A stretch of 64,000 nt of DNA from Wuchereria bancrofti (lineage: Eukaryota > Nematoda > Chromadorea > Rhabditida > Onchocercidae): contig SSBO01000001.1 in the NCBI GenBank assembly GCA_005281725.1, forward strand, positions 562,956 through 626,955, written 5' to 3'. The position numbers and the translations under genes are program-made. Under the pieces are notes generated by a model, which did no database searches, was not told the DNA's origin, and worked only from the letters and a program-made list of their open reading frames with translations. Below, piece after piece: positions 26,131 through 38,789 of this stretch. Position 1 is the stretch's first letter. The number at the start of each line of letters is the position of its first letter.

Positions 26131-26150
26131 TCGGTTAATCGATTAACCGA
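26131..26150. promoter_or_regulatory. 20-bp perfect palindrome with paired homeodomain cores
   Basis: TCGGTTAATCGATTAACCGA is its own reverse complement and is flanked on both sides by CAGTGAA. It contains TAATCGATTA, two homeodomain cores in opposite orientation, about 1.4 kb upstream of the lin-39 ATG. TAATCGATTA also occurs in ATCGATTAATCGATTAAT near 43599-43616. Confidence 0.45.
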
Positions 26151-26169
26151 TCAGTGAATGAATTATTGA

Positions 26170-26760
26170 ATCAATGGAGTCAGCCACAATTGTTTTTATA
26201 ACAAGTAGTAGTGCTATCAGTAGTGGATGAAGACTGCCTGATCGTTCCTTAATGTCATCCAACCATCTTTCGGAATGGTTGACGGATCAGCGAGTCATAT
26301 TAGTCTCAATTCCTTGATCATTCGAGACAGAAGGTGAGGGAAGTAGAACTGGAGAAGAAGCGTAAAGTTTTGTAAGTGAAATTAGGGTATTGGCGTTGGG
26401 AGCATCGAAGAGTGGGAATTGCGAAGGGTAAGATAGAAGAGACCCCTCTCTCTCTCCCTCTCTCAGTCATCTGTCAGAAGTTGTCGGCATCCTTCTGATG
26501 GCGGCTACTTCAAAACCCAATGAGTGGGCTAAAACCCCCGACTAATGCCACATTCGAACATTTCCTTCTTCTCTTCTCTCCAAGAACTGATGATACGTTG
26601 CCTTCTTCTTTCCGTCTCATTCCTTCCTTTTCGTTCCCCTCACCGACTTACATCCTCCTTAAAACTTCCATCAATTAAAAAAGCGCCACATTCAAAGCAC
26701 TGATTCCACATTCGTCCCCTCCTTCATACACCATTCCTCCTACCTCAATATTCCTGATCT
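26170..26760. promoter_or_regulatory. Longest GC-richer island in the Hox intergenic region
   Basis: About 590 bp of complex, moderately GC-rich sequence in an otherwise AT-rich interval. It contains a CT-rich run (about 26442-26463), a 7-bp stem TCAGAAG/CTTCTGA near 26475-26500 and a stem CAACCAT/ATGGTTG near 26259-26280. No open frame of useful length is present. It may be an enhancer, a non-coding first exon of lin-39, or another transcribed element. Confidence 0.35.
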
Positions 26761-26767
26761 CATCCCC

Positions 26768-26950
26768 CGCACATACACACACACCACACACATACACATA
26801 CACTCATCCACCCACTCACATACATACATACACACACATACACACCCACGTATATATACTTAAAAGGACTAAATTTCATCGAGACACCCCAAAAACAGAG
26901 TAGAAAGAGTAGAAGACGAGTGGGACAATATATACATATATGTATATACA
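26768..26950. repeat. CA/CATA microsatellite cluster
   Basis: Imperfect CA and CATA runs (main part 26768-26846, with a shorter ATATAC run at 26926-26957). The minus-strand Cys/Val-rich frame across it is an artefact. Confidence 0.85.
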
Positions 26951-26959
26951 CACATCCAT

Positions 26960-29900
26960 ACATTTAGCACAAAACCGAAAACGCGAAATAATCAATCAAT
27001 TTCTCTCCTTTTTATGTTTTTTTTCCCCCGTTGAATCCATTTCATATACTTCAATTTTTTGGCATTACATAAGTTAATACTGTCTATTTTAATAGCTAAT
27101 GAAATCATTTACACTTCTGAAATATTTGAAAAAAAAAATGCAATCAAATGGGAACATCATATTTGTTTGTTGTTCTTTTTTAAAAAAAAAGTTTCTTCGT
27201 AATTTACTTATTAGATGATATATATGAAAAATGAAGCGATTACGAACAATCATACAGAGAGAGAGAGGAAGGAGAGAGAGAGAAAGAAAAGCTTTCTCTT
27301 TTTAAATTTGAAACAAAAATTAAAGAAAAAAAAAACGAAAGAGAAAAAATAAATAAACAAAAGAACAAAATAAAACTTTTTCAACAAACACTCTCACTAA
27401 CCAAGTAACACAAGCAAACAATAATAGTAATAGAAATTTCCCGTACATAAGTATCATTTTCTCCTTCAACTCTTTCTTTCCCTTCCTATTTTTTCTCATC
27501 CTCTCTCTCTGTTCACTGGAAATCTCGCAATAACCACTACCGTAATACTCTAAAACTTATCATCTAAATCCTTAAATCATTCCTACAAAAACACAATTTT
27601 TTTTTTGCCATAAAAGATTAATATTTGTTTGTGTAAAAAAAGAAAAGGAAAGAAGAAGAATCCTAAAATGAAATTTAATGCATTTTATATTAGCTTTTAA
27701 TGTTTTAATTAGTATAACGATTATACATATATAGAAATAAATTAATGATCGCTAATCAAATTTTTTGATTTGAATGAATTAAAATGAACGCAATAAAAAA
27801 TTTATAATATGATAAATTGGTATTCGTAGTAATAAGACAAAAACAATAATAATTTTGATAAAGTAAAGATAATTTTTTGATAAATTTGATAAAGTAAAGA
27901 TTACAATTCGGCAATGCAAAATAAACAAAATGAAAAAATGGGGGGAAAAAACCGAAATTAAAATGGTTATGCAAAATAATTAAAGAAAATGGAATAAATG
28001 AAATTAAATAAAATGGAATGAATGAAGAAAAAAATTGAAATTAAAATAATTAAGAATAAAATTTTGTATTTCATCAAGAAAAGAAAAAAATGACCGAAGA
28101 AACGAAAAATAATAACAAAATACAAAATGTTTATACAGTTTAACAATATTTTCTCAGAAAATTTGCAAAAAAAGGAAAAAATACAAGAATAAAAAGAATT
28201 CTCGAGAACGATTTGATTGATTTGACTTATTAAATCAATATATGTTTCAATAAAAAACACTCTAGATTAAATGAAATGATTAACTACTGGGTATCATAAA
28301 TCATTTTCCTAAAATTTGATATTCAGAGCTATGACACATAACCATTGGAAGACATATTGTAACTAAAATGATCAGATAGAGATGATTTTCGTTCATCAAT
28401 CTTCTCTTTCTTATTTTGTTTTTCCTAGTTTGTTTCCATTTAATGGTTAATTTAATTTTTAAAACAAACAAAAAACAACTCTTACTATAAAAATTGAAGA
28501 AAAAAGGTTTCAAGAAGAAGAAATTGAAATGAAATTAGCTATGAAAGACAATTCATGTGGGAATGAAAAGCTTATAGAAGATGAAAAAGAAAAAAGAGCA
28601 AGTCTCTAGGCATTATTATTAGAACATAGCATAGATCCGATCAAAGAAAAATTTAAAGATTTTTAAGACGATTAAAAAAAAAAGAAAAAAAAAAGAAGAG
28701 AAAAAGAAGTCAGTCGTGAAATTTTTGAAATTTGTAAATTCTACCCCAAAAATCATTGTCTTACATGTTGCATACAACTAATCATTTACTCGAAAGCTTT
28801 TTTTTTTTTTCTAACTAATTTTAACTACAAAAATTTTATAAACTGTAGTAATAAAATAAAAATATTTTTATCAAAATTCCAAAAAAAAAAAAAATTCTCT
28901 TAGGAAGTTAAATAGTTAAATAAAATGAAAATGAGAGAGGAAAAAAAAAACGGATGGGAAATATTTTTGGAAAAAAACAATTCATTCCACAATGAAACTA
29001 AAGTGAAAGATATTCACCGCTCGTCCCTGTTGTCACATTTTGGTTGGCAAATTTGGATATTATCAGAAATGGCAACATTGGTTAGATAGCGTTGAATTGA
29101 TTTATTCACGTCGTTAACAGAAACAAATGATCGGCGAATGTCGGATGATTGCCTTACTTCATCTTGTTAATGTGCCCAATAAATTAGATCGTTTTCTCCT
29201 TAAAATCATTGTCCCAACTTTACCTTCACAAATTTTCTTTTTTTTTTTCTTCTTGACCTCATATATTTGTACCTTATTTTAGTCTAAAATAGAATTTAAA
29301 AGAAAAAATAGATAAATATTACAATTATTTATTAGAGAGAAAAAGAAAATTTATAAATAAATTACTTAAAAATTCAATAATTTGTTTGAGTGAACAAAGA
29401 TGTAATTTATTTATTTTTTTTCTTTCCTTTTTTGTTTTATTTTCATTTAAAAATTTCAATCGTTCAGACGTCTCTCATCGTTTCCTCTTATGCATTCTGT
29501 CTCTCTCTTTTTTTTTTTTTGATTTTGATTCGTTTTCTTTTTTTTTTTTTGCCTTTTTGAAAAACCAGTTTCTTCTTTGCTGTTAATCTCGGGTTTTAGA
29601 AGGCACTGCTGAATTGACGGAAAATTTCAAAAATCGCATCATACAAATGAATGGTTCATTCGTTTGGTGCTACCACTTATTCGTTCAATCAAACCATTTG
29701 TGATATTACTTATCCTTTACCGAAATGTAAAGCTTTTGATCAAATACTTTTTCCTGATAAAAATGTTAAGCTATGCGCACCAATACTTTCGTCCGATCAA
29801 AATATTATTCACATTTTTTAAACATATACTATTATTGTTCAGTGGAACTTTTCTACAAATTTTTTATGTCAGAAGAAAAGGATTTCTAATTTTGAAATAA

Positions 29901-32900
29901 TACTGCTTAAATTTTTTACTTTCTTTATGTTTTCTAAAATTATAAGTCAAATAATGTTTACAATTTTATAATATTACTATAGCTATTTTGTGCTTTTATC
30001 CTTAAAGCCATTTTATAGCATTTACTTACACATTGAAATGATCTCATCAAGTATCTCTAAAAAATATTACTCTATTGCAAATTAAACAATTATTCTTTGG
30101 GGTAAATGATAAATAAATTGTTAGCAGAAATATAAAATGATCGATGCTCAGAATAATTTGCTACATTCTAAATGATTTCTAATATGTGATCGATCGAATC
30201 CAATATCAAAAATTCAGATATGTTATTGAAAAAAAAGAAATGAATTTTATTTTCAATTCCACTTAGTATTTAAAAAATCATTGCTTTATTGTATTAGCTA
30301 GATACATCTAAAGTCTTTCTTCTCACTAATTCACTTTATCAGTGTAGTAATCTGTGTTATCCTTATTACTTTATTATTTGTAAATGATAGCTAATAAAAA
30401 TTAAGTGTCACGATTATGCAAAGAATAAATGAATGACTTGAAATGTTCCCTAAAGTTTCAAAATCTTGCAAAATTTTTCCTTTTTCAGGAATTCAATTCA
30501 GAATGATATGGGAGATGATTTTGAAATGATATTAAAAATTGTTTCAATATCTAAAGCCAAACTTACTACTCATTTTATGCTACATATTTCACATTAAATT
30601 TTTTTTTTGTACATTTGAATTCCTGGAATTAACTTACATAATAATTTGATTGCTTAAACTTAGTTGCAATCAGTTGAAATTAATTATACAAAATGTTATA
30701 CCATTTAATGCAGAGATCATTACTATTACTATTATAGCGCGATTTATGCAAACCGATTAACATATTCCAAAAAAACAAATTATCATTATCATACTGATAA
30801 AAATTTTGATGTTCACGTGGGATGCCACGCCTTTAAAAAAAAACACAACCTCTATTTTAATTATTGAAGTTGAAGGAACAGAACGCGAACAACTAAATAG
30901 ATATTATTAAAAAACACAAAACACTGTAGGATTTTTTGAAATAGTTAATTCGTTGTTAAGCTACTTATAGTATCCTTTGATCTTCACATTTTAGGTTGAC
31001 TGGATTAGTTTTATCTTTCAAATAATTCGCTACATTCAGATTGCCAAAAATCAATTGGTTCAACCGGGTTATCGAAAATATTTCTTGCTCAACAATAACT
31101 AGTGTAAAATGATCTTACTTAGTTCGAAAAATTCTAAAGATGATATATTTCTTATTGTGTATATTAGTTTCATATATCACAATGAAAATCTAACGGCCTG
31201 AATGATATGATACCTTTGATAATAGCTAATAAAACGGACAAAGGTATGATATCATCGGTAATGAAATGATCATGAATAACAGTAATTCGAATAACTGACT
31301 GAGTATTTATCATTTAAGCGGAGGACAGAACAAATATCAGATATAAATGTCAATTTAATTTGTAAAAAGAAACAGTTCTAAATAAATAGATGTGTGAAGA
31401 TCGATGGATACCATAAATAGCTTATCAATGAATTAACTATTTGATACAATCCTACAGTGTCTTCCGTTTTGTAATAATATCTATTTAGTGAAGGATACAA
31501 TATTCGAAAAAAATAATTTTAAGGTTTAAAAAATTCTAAAATGACTTAGTAACAAAAAAACGATATAAATGTAAGGCTTATGTAGCTGAAATTAAGAGCC
31601 AATTTAAGTAAATCAAGATCTCGTACATTATGCTAATATGATAGGTATAGTAAATGAAGATTATCAGATAATTTAATGTACGTTTAAGATTGTCATTTTA
31701 GATTTATTTTAAAAAAAACCATGCAAAGATTCAAAGTTTAAATATATTTTTGCCTCACATATATACTATTTCAATCAAATAGTATACTTTAATATTTTAA
31801 TCAAAGCTAGTATAATTGTTAAAATGGTTAAAGTATGAATAAATCAAACTTTTTTCCGACTATATTTAATGTACATGCATATGACTTTCAGCAGTTCTAC
31901 AAAAAAGAAAAAAGTTTTTCTTCGTTTTACCTGATAAAGAATTAAAAATTACTTTATTAAACGATAAATAACAATTCTCGGCAAAGAACATTATGCGTTT
32001 GTATGCTACAGTATTCCTTAATCAGTGGTACGTTACAGTATAACGTAATTAAAACTACCATAACCATATGAAATTGATCTCTTATTTTAGGAAAATTTTT
32101 GTTCACATTTAGCAAAATTGTTGTTATTTTTATGAATAGCAAATGACTATTTGTTATTTATTGACGATTTTTGCTTTTTTACTTGTTTTTCTACTATTTT
32201 CTGATAACAAATAGCAATAAATAATTTTGATATTAAATGTTTTGATATTTCAAAGAAGTATTTTTTTTACAATTATTTACAATCTTCAACAAAGAGCACA
32301 AATATTTCTTCTTTTTATGTTCGAAATCTTTATCGTCGTAGCTATAGAAAATTTTAATTTAATAAAAATAATTTTTGGTGGGCAAAGATGAGTAGAATAA
32401 TGAATAGTTTACCTGTCTGATTTAAAATTGAAAATTTAAGAAAATAGAAAATTCAAGTTCTTTCTTATAAAAAAGTAATTCAGAAATCATATGTTTTAAT
32501 ATTTGATAACAAAAGAATTGTTTATTTTGTCATGGTAATCAGATTGTTAGATAGCTTGGAAATTTTAAAGTAAATAATTTTTTATGAATATTATCCAACT
32601 GATTTCTACAAAACAAATCATGCCTAATGGTAGTCTTTTAAAATAAAATTCACAAATCATAAATTTCAAATTTATTCCAATATCTCGGCAATTTACTAAT
32701 TTAGAAATTGCTATCAAATAACTAATTAAGCGTTTACTTTACAAAATTTTGATAAATTTGTTGTCTGAACAAATTGCCTACTAAATCAATTTTCTTATCG
32801 CTTCTCTGCAATCGAAATAATTAAAATAACTTTAATACGTTAGATGAAACTTAAAATATTGCAAGAGATTTTACTGGCTGATAAAATCACAGATTATTAC

Positions 32901-33980
32901 TCCAATAAATTCGTAACAATGAGACAAATGACATAGTAAATAATGATGAATTGAATAGAGTTGGCGGTTATAAAGATTTATAACAGTCATAGGTCAACCT
33001 ATGAATCAACCTATGAATAAATGATTTAGGTTCAGGTTTAGGTTCAGATTCAGGTGGGAAAGTCATACATTCCTATAACCATATAAATAAACAAATATGT
33101 AACATAAATGATCTATTCGCATACATTGATAATAAATTGTCATCAAGAAAAAACGGATAAGTCTTGGTTACGGTAGAATTTCAACTTGTGTTGCGGTAGT
33201 GATGGTGTAAAATTTATGGCGGTAATCTAAAGGAATAGAAAAGGCCGCCCTTCTTTCCTTTTTTTCTTTCTCATTTTTTTTGTATTTTATTTAGTTCAAC
33301 TGAAAGGAGGAAATTTTATGAAAGATTCAGCTTCTGGAAGCATTTGTTCAAGAAAGAATAAGCAAAAAAAAAAAATTCTGCTATTTTTTAAGCTAAATTT
33401 TCTTAATCAAATTTCTAATTTTGGAAACAATATATTAATTAGTATGAAAAAAATTAATAAACGAATTTTGCTTATTCTTAATTTTAAAACAATTAGGGAG
33501 ATTTATAAACACTGATTTTACGATAGCTAATAAAATACTAATGGTATATATCGATCTAAAATGAAAAGGATATTTTTATGAAATAAAACAAAAACAATTT
33601 GCAAGCTATAAATCATTAACGTTCTTAAGAAATTATTTTATATTAAAAATTTTTCACACTGTTCTATTATCAGTTAATTGCCTCAAATTATTATTTCAGC
33701 TAATTCTATCTTTTTTTTTTCTAAATTTAAATTTTACTTTTAGCTTTGAGTTAATTAATATGAATAAATGAGAAAAAAGAATTTATTATTTATTTAATTT
33801 TATCAAAATGTTCTTTTATCAATTTGAAATATTTCAAATATTATCTTGAAAAACTATTTCAGTCAATTTATCTACATATATATATATCGTAACTTGCAGT
33901 TTTCTAAATTTTAGATAAATCAAAATTTTAAAGCAAAAAGAGGATTTAAAGTGAACAAAATGTAAGCAACAAATCAAATT
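26960..33980. other. AT-rich Hox intergenic DNA
   Basis: Mostly low-complexity A/T sequence. A modestly GC-richer patch lies at about 29020-29200, and a short stem CGTGG-gatg-CCACG next to CACGTG at about 30814-30829. A minus-strand frame ending near 28301 has a hydrophobic start (LYLIILVTICLP) but stops within a few residues and has no splice donor. No gene is called. Confidence 0.6.
31202..31255. repeat. 17-bp near-perfect inverted repeat
   Basis: ATGATATGATACCTTTG (31202-31218) and CAAAGGTATGATATCAT (31239-31255) pair with one mismatch around a 20-nt loop. The flanks do not continue the stem, so it is shorter than a typical microRNA precursor. Its function is unknown. Confidence 0.5.
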
Positions 33981-33984
33981 GGTC

Positions 33985-34260
33985 GATAATGCCGGTTGGC
34001 TCAGCAAAAATTCCCAATTGGAAATATTAATTCAAAGAGAAGTACGGAGGCGTTGTTTCGTTTGAGCCGTAAATCAAGTCCCGTGGCCCGAGATTGTCTT
34101 CCTTGGATGATGCGGCCAATATTGCCTGTATATCCGTATGTTATAATCGTAAATCTTCGGGAAGTGTGTCTCTCTAATGCTGAATCAACGAAATTTTCTT
34201 CCAACATCAGGAACTATTGCCCTCATTTCTCACATTGTTTATTTTATATTGCATCAATAA
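33985..34260. other. Unidentified complex-sequence island with open frames on both strands
   Basis: About 270 bp stand out from the AT-rich background by base composition. The plus-strand frame (from 33996, MAQQKFPIGNINSKRSTEAL...) and the minus-strand frame (34207-34001, beginning MLEENFVDSALERHTSRRF) are both open. Other frames hold long runs broken by stops. The minus-strand frame can be entered through a possible acceptor CAATAG before 34213. I recognise no domain. Possibilities: an orphan exon, a decayed retrocopy or transposable-element fragment, or a conserved non-coding element. Confidence 0.3.
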
Positions 34261-36885
34261 AATTATCATTGTTATCACTACTTCCATCAACTATTTTAGA
34301 CAAAAATTTTCTTTTTTTTTTTTTTCATTTATTTATCAACTTTTATTGATTTTTTTTCTCTCAACAATTCTTGAAATATTTATAATTCATGAATACTTTT
34401 TTTCTTCGGTTTTTCGTTGAATTCTAATCATTATTTTGAATTTCATTGTTATTTTAATGATAATTGGTGATTCTTTAATAGGGTAAGGTAATTTATGCAA
34501 ATTTTTGACGAAAAATTATCACAAATACTTTGTTATGTAATAATAATTATTTAAATTTAGCATATAGCTGTCAATCAAATTGTTTTGCTTTGCTTTTGCT
34601 TTTATCATTGTAATAATTAATAATCAGTCGGATGATATTTTATCATAAACATTATCATCGTTATATAAATCAGAAGTGTTTCATCTAATAATACCATAGA
34701 TGGAATTATAATTTTTGTGGGAATTAATAAAATAATTTTCGGCATTCAAATATTTGTCAAATATTCGGCAATTGTCATAATTAGACATGAAAATTTCATC
34801 TCTTATTTATTAATTGCCATGTTTCTTTAACTTTTTTCTTGTTTTCTCGAAATAAAGCTTATATTGCTTTCATAATTTTAATGAAATGCAGAATTTTCCT
34901 TCATTTTCTTACACTTGAACTTGCTCTGATGTAATTCTCTATCTAATAATTGTTTATGATTTCCGTATTAAATTAAATTTCAATAATAAATTTGCAAATT
35001 TTCAGCAGTATTTTAATTCAAATAGTTCAGTAAATTTTTTTCTTAATAAGCTAATTTTTTTCTCTTTTAAATGAATATCTTATAACTTGTTATCAGCAAT
35101 ATGGAAACATAAAAACATGTTAGAACAAATATTTACTGCTAAATAAACATTTTAAATTAAAATGCCACGATCCGAAAATTAAGTATTAATTGATATCAAA
35201 TTACTATTTCGGTAATAAATTATAGATTGAAAACTTTATTCCATTCAAATTAATTTATAATTTTATTCACACTAAAAATTTGCTTGAAACTTCTTCTGAG
35301 AGATTCTCTTTTTTAAAAAGAGATTCTCTTTCTGTTATTCTGAGAGATTCTCTTTCTGTTATTTCATAAAAGATAGTATAATGTGTTTAGGTTCAGAATA
35401 AATTTCATCAAAATTCTAAACGACATGTCAACATTGCTTGCGCTTTTTCCTACGTTATCATAATATCATTGAAAATCAAAACGATATATAGGAGAAGAAA
35501 TGATTAAAAAATAATAAAAACATTTGAAAGTTATTTTTTATAATAAAATTGCTATAACTAAATGATAGAACTATTATTTTAAGAGGTTTTGATAAAATTT
35601 TAAAAAAATTTTAAAGAAATACAATCATTATCCAATTAATTATATAATAGAAACTGATGTGGCAAAAAATCTACTAAAAAGCAATTGAAATTATATATAC
35701 TAACAATTGATAAGTGAAATTCTTAAACTTCTTTCTTATTATACAAAGCGCTTTTTTTTTTCAGAATGAATAAAGAAATGCAAGAAGAACAGAAGAAAGA
35801 TGAGAAAAACTTCATTTCATTAAAGTAAATAATTTCGAATTTTGTTTTAGCGCAATCCATCTTACAATCATTATTTGTTTCTAATGAATGATAATGCAAT
35901 CATTATTTGGCTTTACTGATAATACAATCATTATTTGACTTAGACAATAATGGCAATAAATTATGTGAATTTTTGCGATACAACGAACTTTTTACTAAAA
36001 ATACTTCATTTAAGTAATTTGAAAGAGTATTTTTGTTACACAATTATTGTCCTAAAAATACTTTGTAGAATATTTCCTTTCTTTTTTTTTTTTGAAAGAA
36101 GGAAACTCTCAGATATTTATTTCAACAAAATAAGTTAATTTTATTAACTAAAACATTATCACCAGTATTGTAAAAAGTTCAGTAAAAAAAGCAAAATATC
36201 TACAAGCAAAAGCTAATGATAACAGTTAATATTTAATGATGAAATGATGAGAGCTAATATTCAGTAACAAAGGTCAAAATTTACAAAAGTTAATAATAGT
36301 AATAGCAGTTAATTTAAATTAATTGCACAGGTGACGATATCAAATTAGATTTTTACAAGCAACGAATTGATTAAAAACTTTCAGTAAATTATATTTGATT
36401 GTATTAATTAAAATTAATATAGTGCATTGTTAAATACGATCGAGAATTAGGAAACAAATGAAATGATAATATATCTATTCTTCATTGTTAGAAATTAAAA
36501 CAGCATATCAAAAATTTTACTTGAAATTCATCTACTTATTTAAGTAAAAGTTTAGAAATTACAAAGCGATAGCAATATGCTTTCAAGATTTCTTGCATAT
36601 CATAATAAAAATAATAAAATTTCTGCAAAAACTATTTGAAATATTAGCAAAATTATTTACAGAACAAGCAGAGAATGTAGTGAAATGTTCAATCTAAATT
36701 CATTGAAGAACAAAAATGTTAGCTGCCATATTTGTTGGTTAGCTTTCTTGGCTCACAGTTTCGCATAATTTCATTTAATTTAATTAGCACTGAAGCATGA
36801 AATTTCAGTTTTTTATAAATTTCTCACAGTTACCGTATGCAACATATATTGTAGAGATCTGCTAAATAAATGATTGTCCGTGAAA

Positions 36886-37392
36886 AGAATGAAATGAAAT
36901 GAATGAATAAATGAAATGAAATGAAATGAANNNNNNNNNNNNNNNNNNNNNNNNNNNNNNNNNNNNNNNNNNNNNNNNNNNNNNNNNNNNNNNNNNNNNN
37001 NNNNNNNNNNNNNNNNNNNNNNNNNNNNNNNNNNNNNNNNNNNNNNNNNNNNNNNNNNNNNNNNNNNNNNNNNNNNNNNNNNNNNNNNNNNNNNNNNNNN
37101 NNNNNNNNNNNNNNNNNNNNNNNNNNNNNNNNNNNNNNNNNNNNNNNNNNNNNNNNNNNNNNNNNNNNNNNNNNNNNNNNNAATGAATGAATGAATGAAT
37201 GGATGAATGAATGAATGAATGAATGAATGAACGAATGAATGAATGAATGAATGAATGAATGAATGGATGAATGAATGAATGAATGAATGAATGAACGAAT
37301 GAATGAATGAATGAATGAATGAATGAATGAATGAATGAATGAATGAATGAATGAATGAATGAATGAATGAATGAATGAATGAATGAATGAAT
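36886..37392. repeat. AATG microsatellite interrupted by an assembly gap
   Basis: AAATG and AATG units precede the gap, and about 53 AATG units follow it with occasional GGATG and GAACG variants. The His/Ser/Phe/Ile frames across it are artefacts. Confidence 0.95.
36931..37181. other. Assembly gap (251 N)
   Basis: Run of N inside the AATG repeat. The true repeat length is unresolved. Confidence 0.99.
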
Positions 37393-38789
37393 ACGTGTGC
37401 AAATGTAGCGTATCATTTTAAAAAGTTAAAGTTACAGTAATTGATTTTTGCTGGACGATTGAAATGTGATGTGAAAGCAAAACTGAAGGACAGACAGCAG
37501 TAGTGTGTCATTTGAGTACCATCATCAGTTGACTTCATTTTTGGAGGTCATCGATAGATAATTATATAGAAATATATATCTAACATACATACATGAATGT
37601 ATATACATTTATTGTTAACAAAATAGTGAGACACTGACTGATAGATATACCAAATATGGAAATTGAAGAACCGGTGGAAATTGCATTGTGTAAGGTAAAA
37701 TTGATTATTGCACATGGCATTTTAATGTTCTTAATTTCATTCGTTTCTAAAAGAATGAAATCAAGTTTTTTCTTTTTTTTTTTTTTTAAATTTTCATTGA
37801 GATTTTGCAAGATCTTTCCAGAAAAAAAACAATTTTTTGAAATTATACAAAAGATATTAACTATATTTTTAGTTATGAGTATCAATTTTGTGATAAATAT
37901 TAATTAAACTTTTTCTTCAACTATGTTAAACGTTCGTTTAGTTAGTATTTTTTACAAAATTTTAAAAAGTTTAATAATTGTTTGAGAAAATAATTAATGA
38001 AAGATATATTTTTGTTTTTATGTTTTTATATTTGCTTTTATATTTTTGATGGGACACTGATAAATATTTTGCAATCACTTCATAAGTTGAAGATGTTTTG
38101 AAGTAAGCGGAAACGGTGTTGGAAAAATAACTTAATTTTTGATAATCAAATTGATTTTTCAATGTTTTAAATTCATTTGAAGTATTTTTCCTGCACAGAA
38201 CCAATTGTACACGATTTAATTATCTTATCATATATTAATATTATTATTAGTTTTTGATTAGTAGTTGTTGGTAGAATTTTTAAATCAGTTCCTTCATCAT
38301 TTTAAAAATATTTTGCGACATTTATTCCAAAAACGAATTTATCATTTCAAGATTGCTTTTATAATTTCAATTCTTACAAAGTACCTATATATATTTTAAT
38401 AATGACAGATTAATATTTCTTTTTTAACTATTTCATTTACACTAAATGTATTTTTTAAATTTGTTACTTTTCCTTTCATCAAAGTTATTCTGTTGTAAAA
38501 TGTAAATTTTCAAATTGATCATAAAATTTGAAATGTAATGTAAAAAATAAATGGTAAGGAAATTATTATTCAACATTTATATGATCAAAACATTGAGGAC
38601 GAAAAAATTGAATTATATGAACTGCAAATCTTCCATTTTCCCATTTACTAATTTAATCTTGCAAAATGATGAAAATATGAATTCAAATTTTTATTGTAAT
38701 ACATTTTGTAGCATAGCATAGGCTAAAATAAATTCAACATATACAGTAATAATTTAAAATTTCAACATAAGTTCAATGTAATTTCAATA
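37393..38789. other. AT-rich intergenic DNA
   Basis: A short GC-richer patch (about 37450-37560) follows the microsatellite. A frame starting ATGGAAATTGAAGAACCGGT at 37656 is followed within 13 codons by a possible donor gtaaaa. No downstream exon could be linked to it, so it is not called. The rest is A/T low-complexity sequence. Confidence 0.5.

Noticed and set aside
26225..26300. Possible second microRNA hairpin around CAACCAT/ATGGTTG
   Set aside because: Only 7 bp pair cleanly; the arms differ by a large asymmetric bulge, unlike a microRNA precursor.
28301..28513. Minus-strand frame with a signal-peptide-like start (MNENHLYLIILVTICLP)
   Set aside because: It stops about 14 residues after the hydrophobic stretch, has no splice donor and no mature peptide motif.
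33985..34010. tRNA-like A-box (TGGCTCAGC) at the start of the 34-kb island
   Set aside because: No matching B-box or cloverleaf follows.
36830..37416. Long minus-strand frames of His/Ser/Phe/Ile repeats
   Set aside because: They are translations of the AATG microsatellite and run through 251 N; no gene signals.
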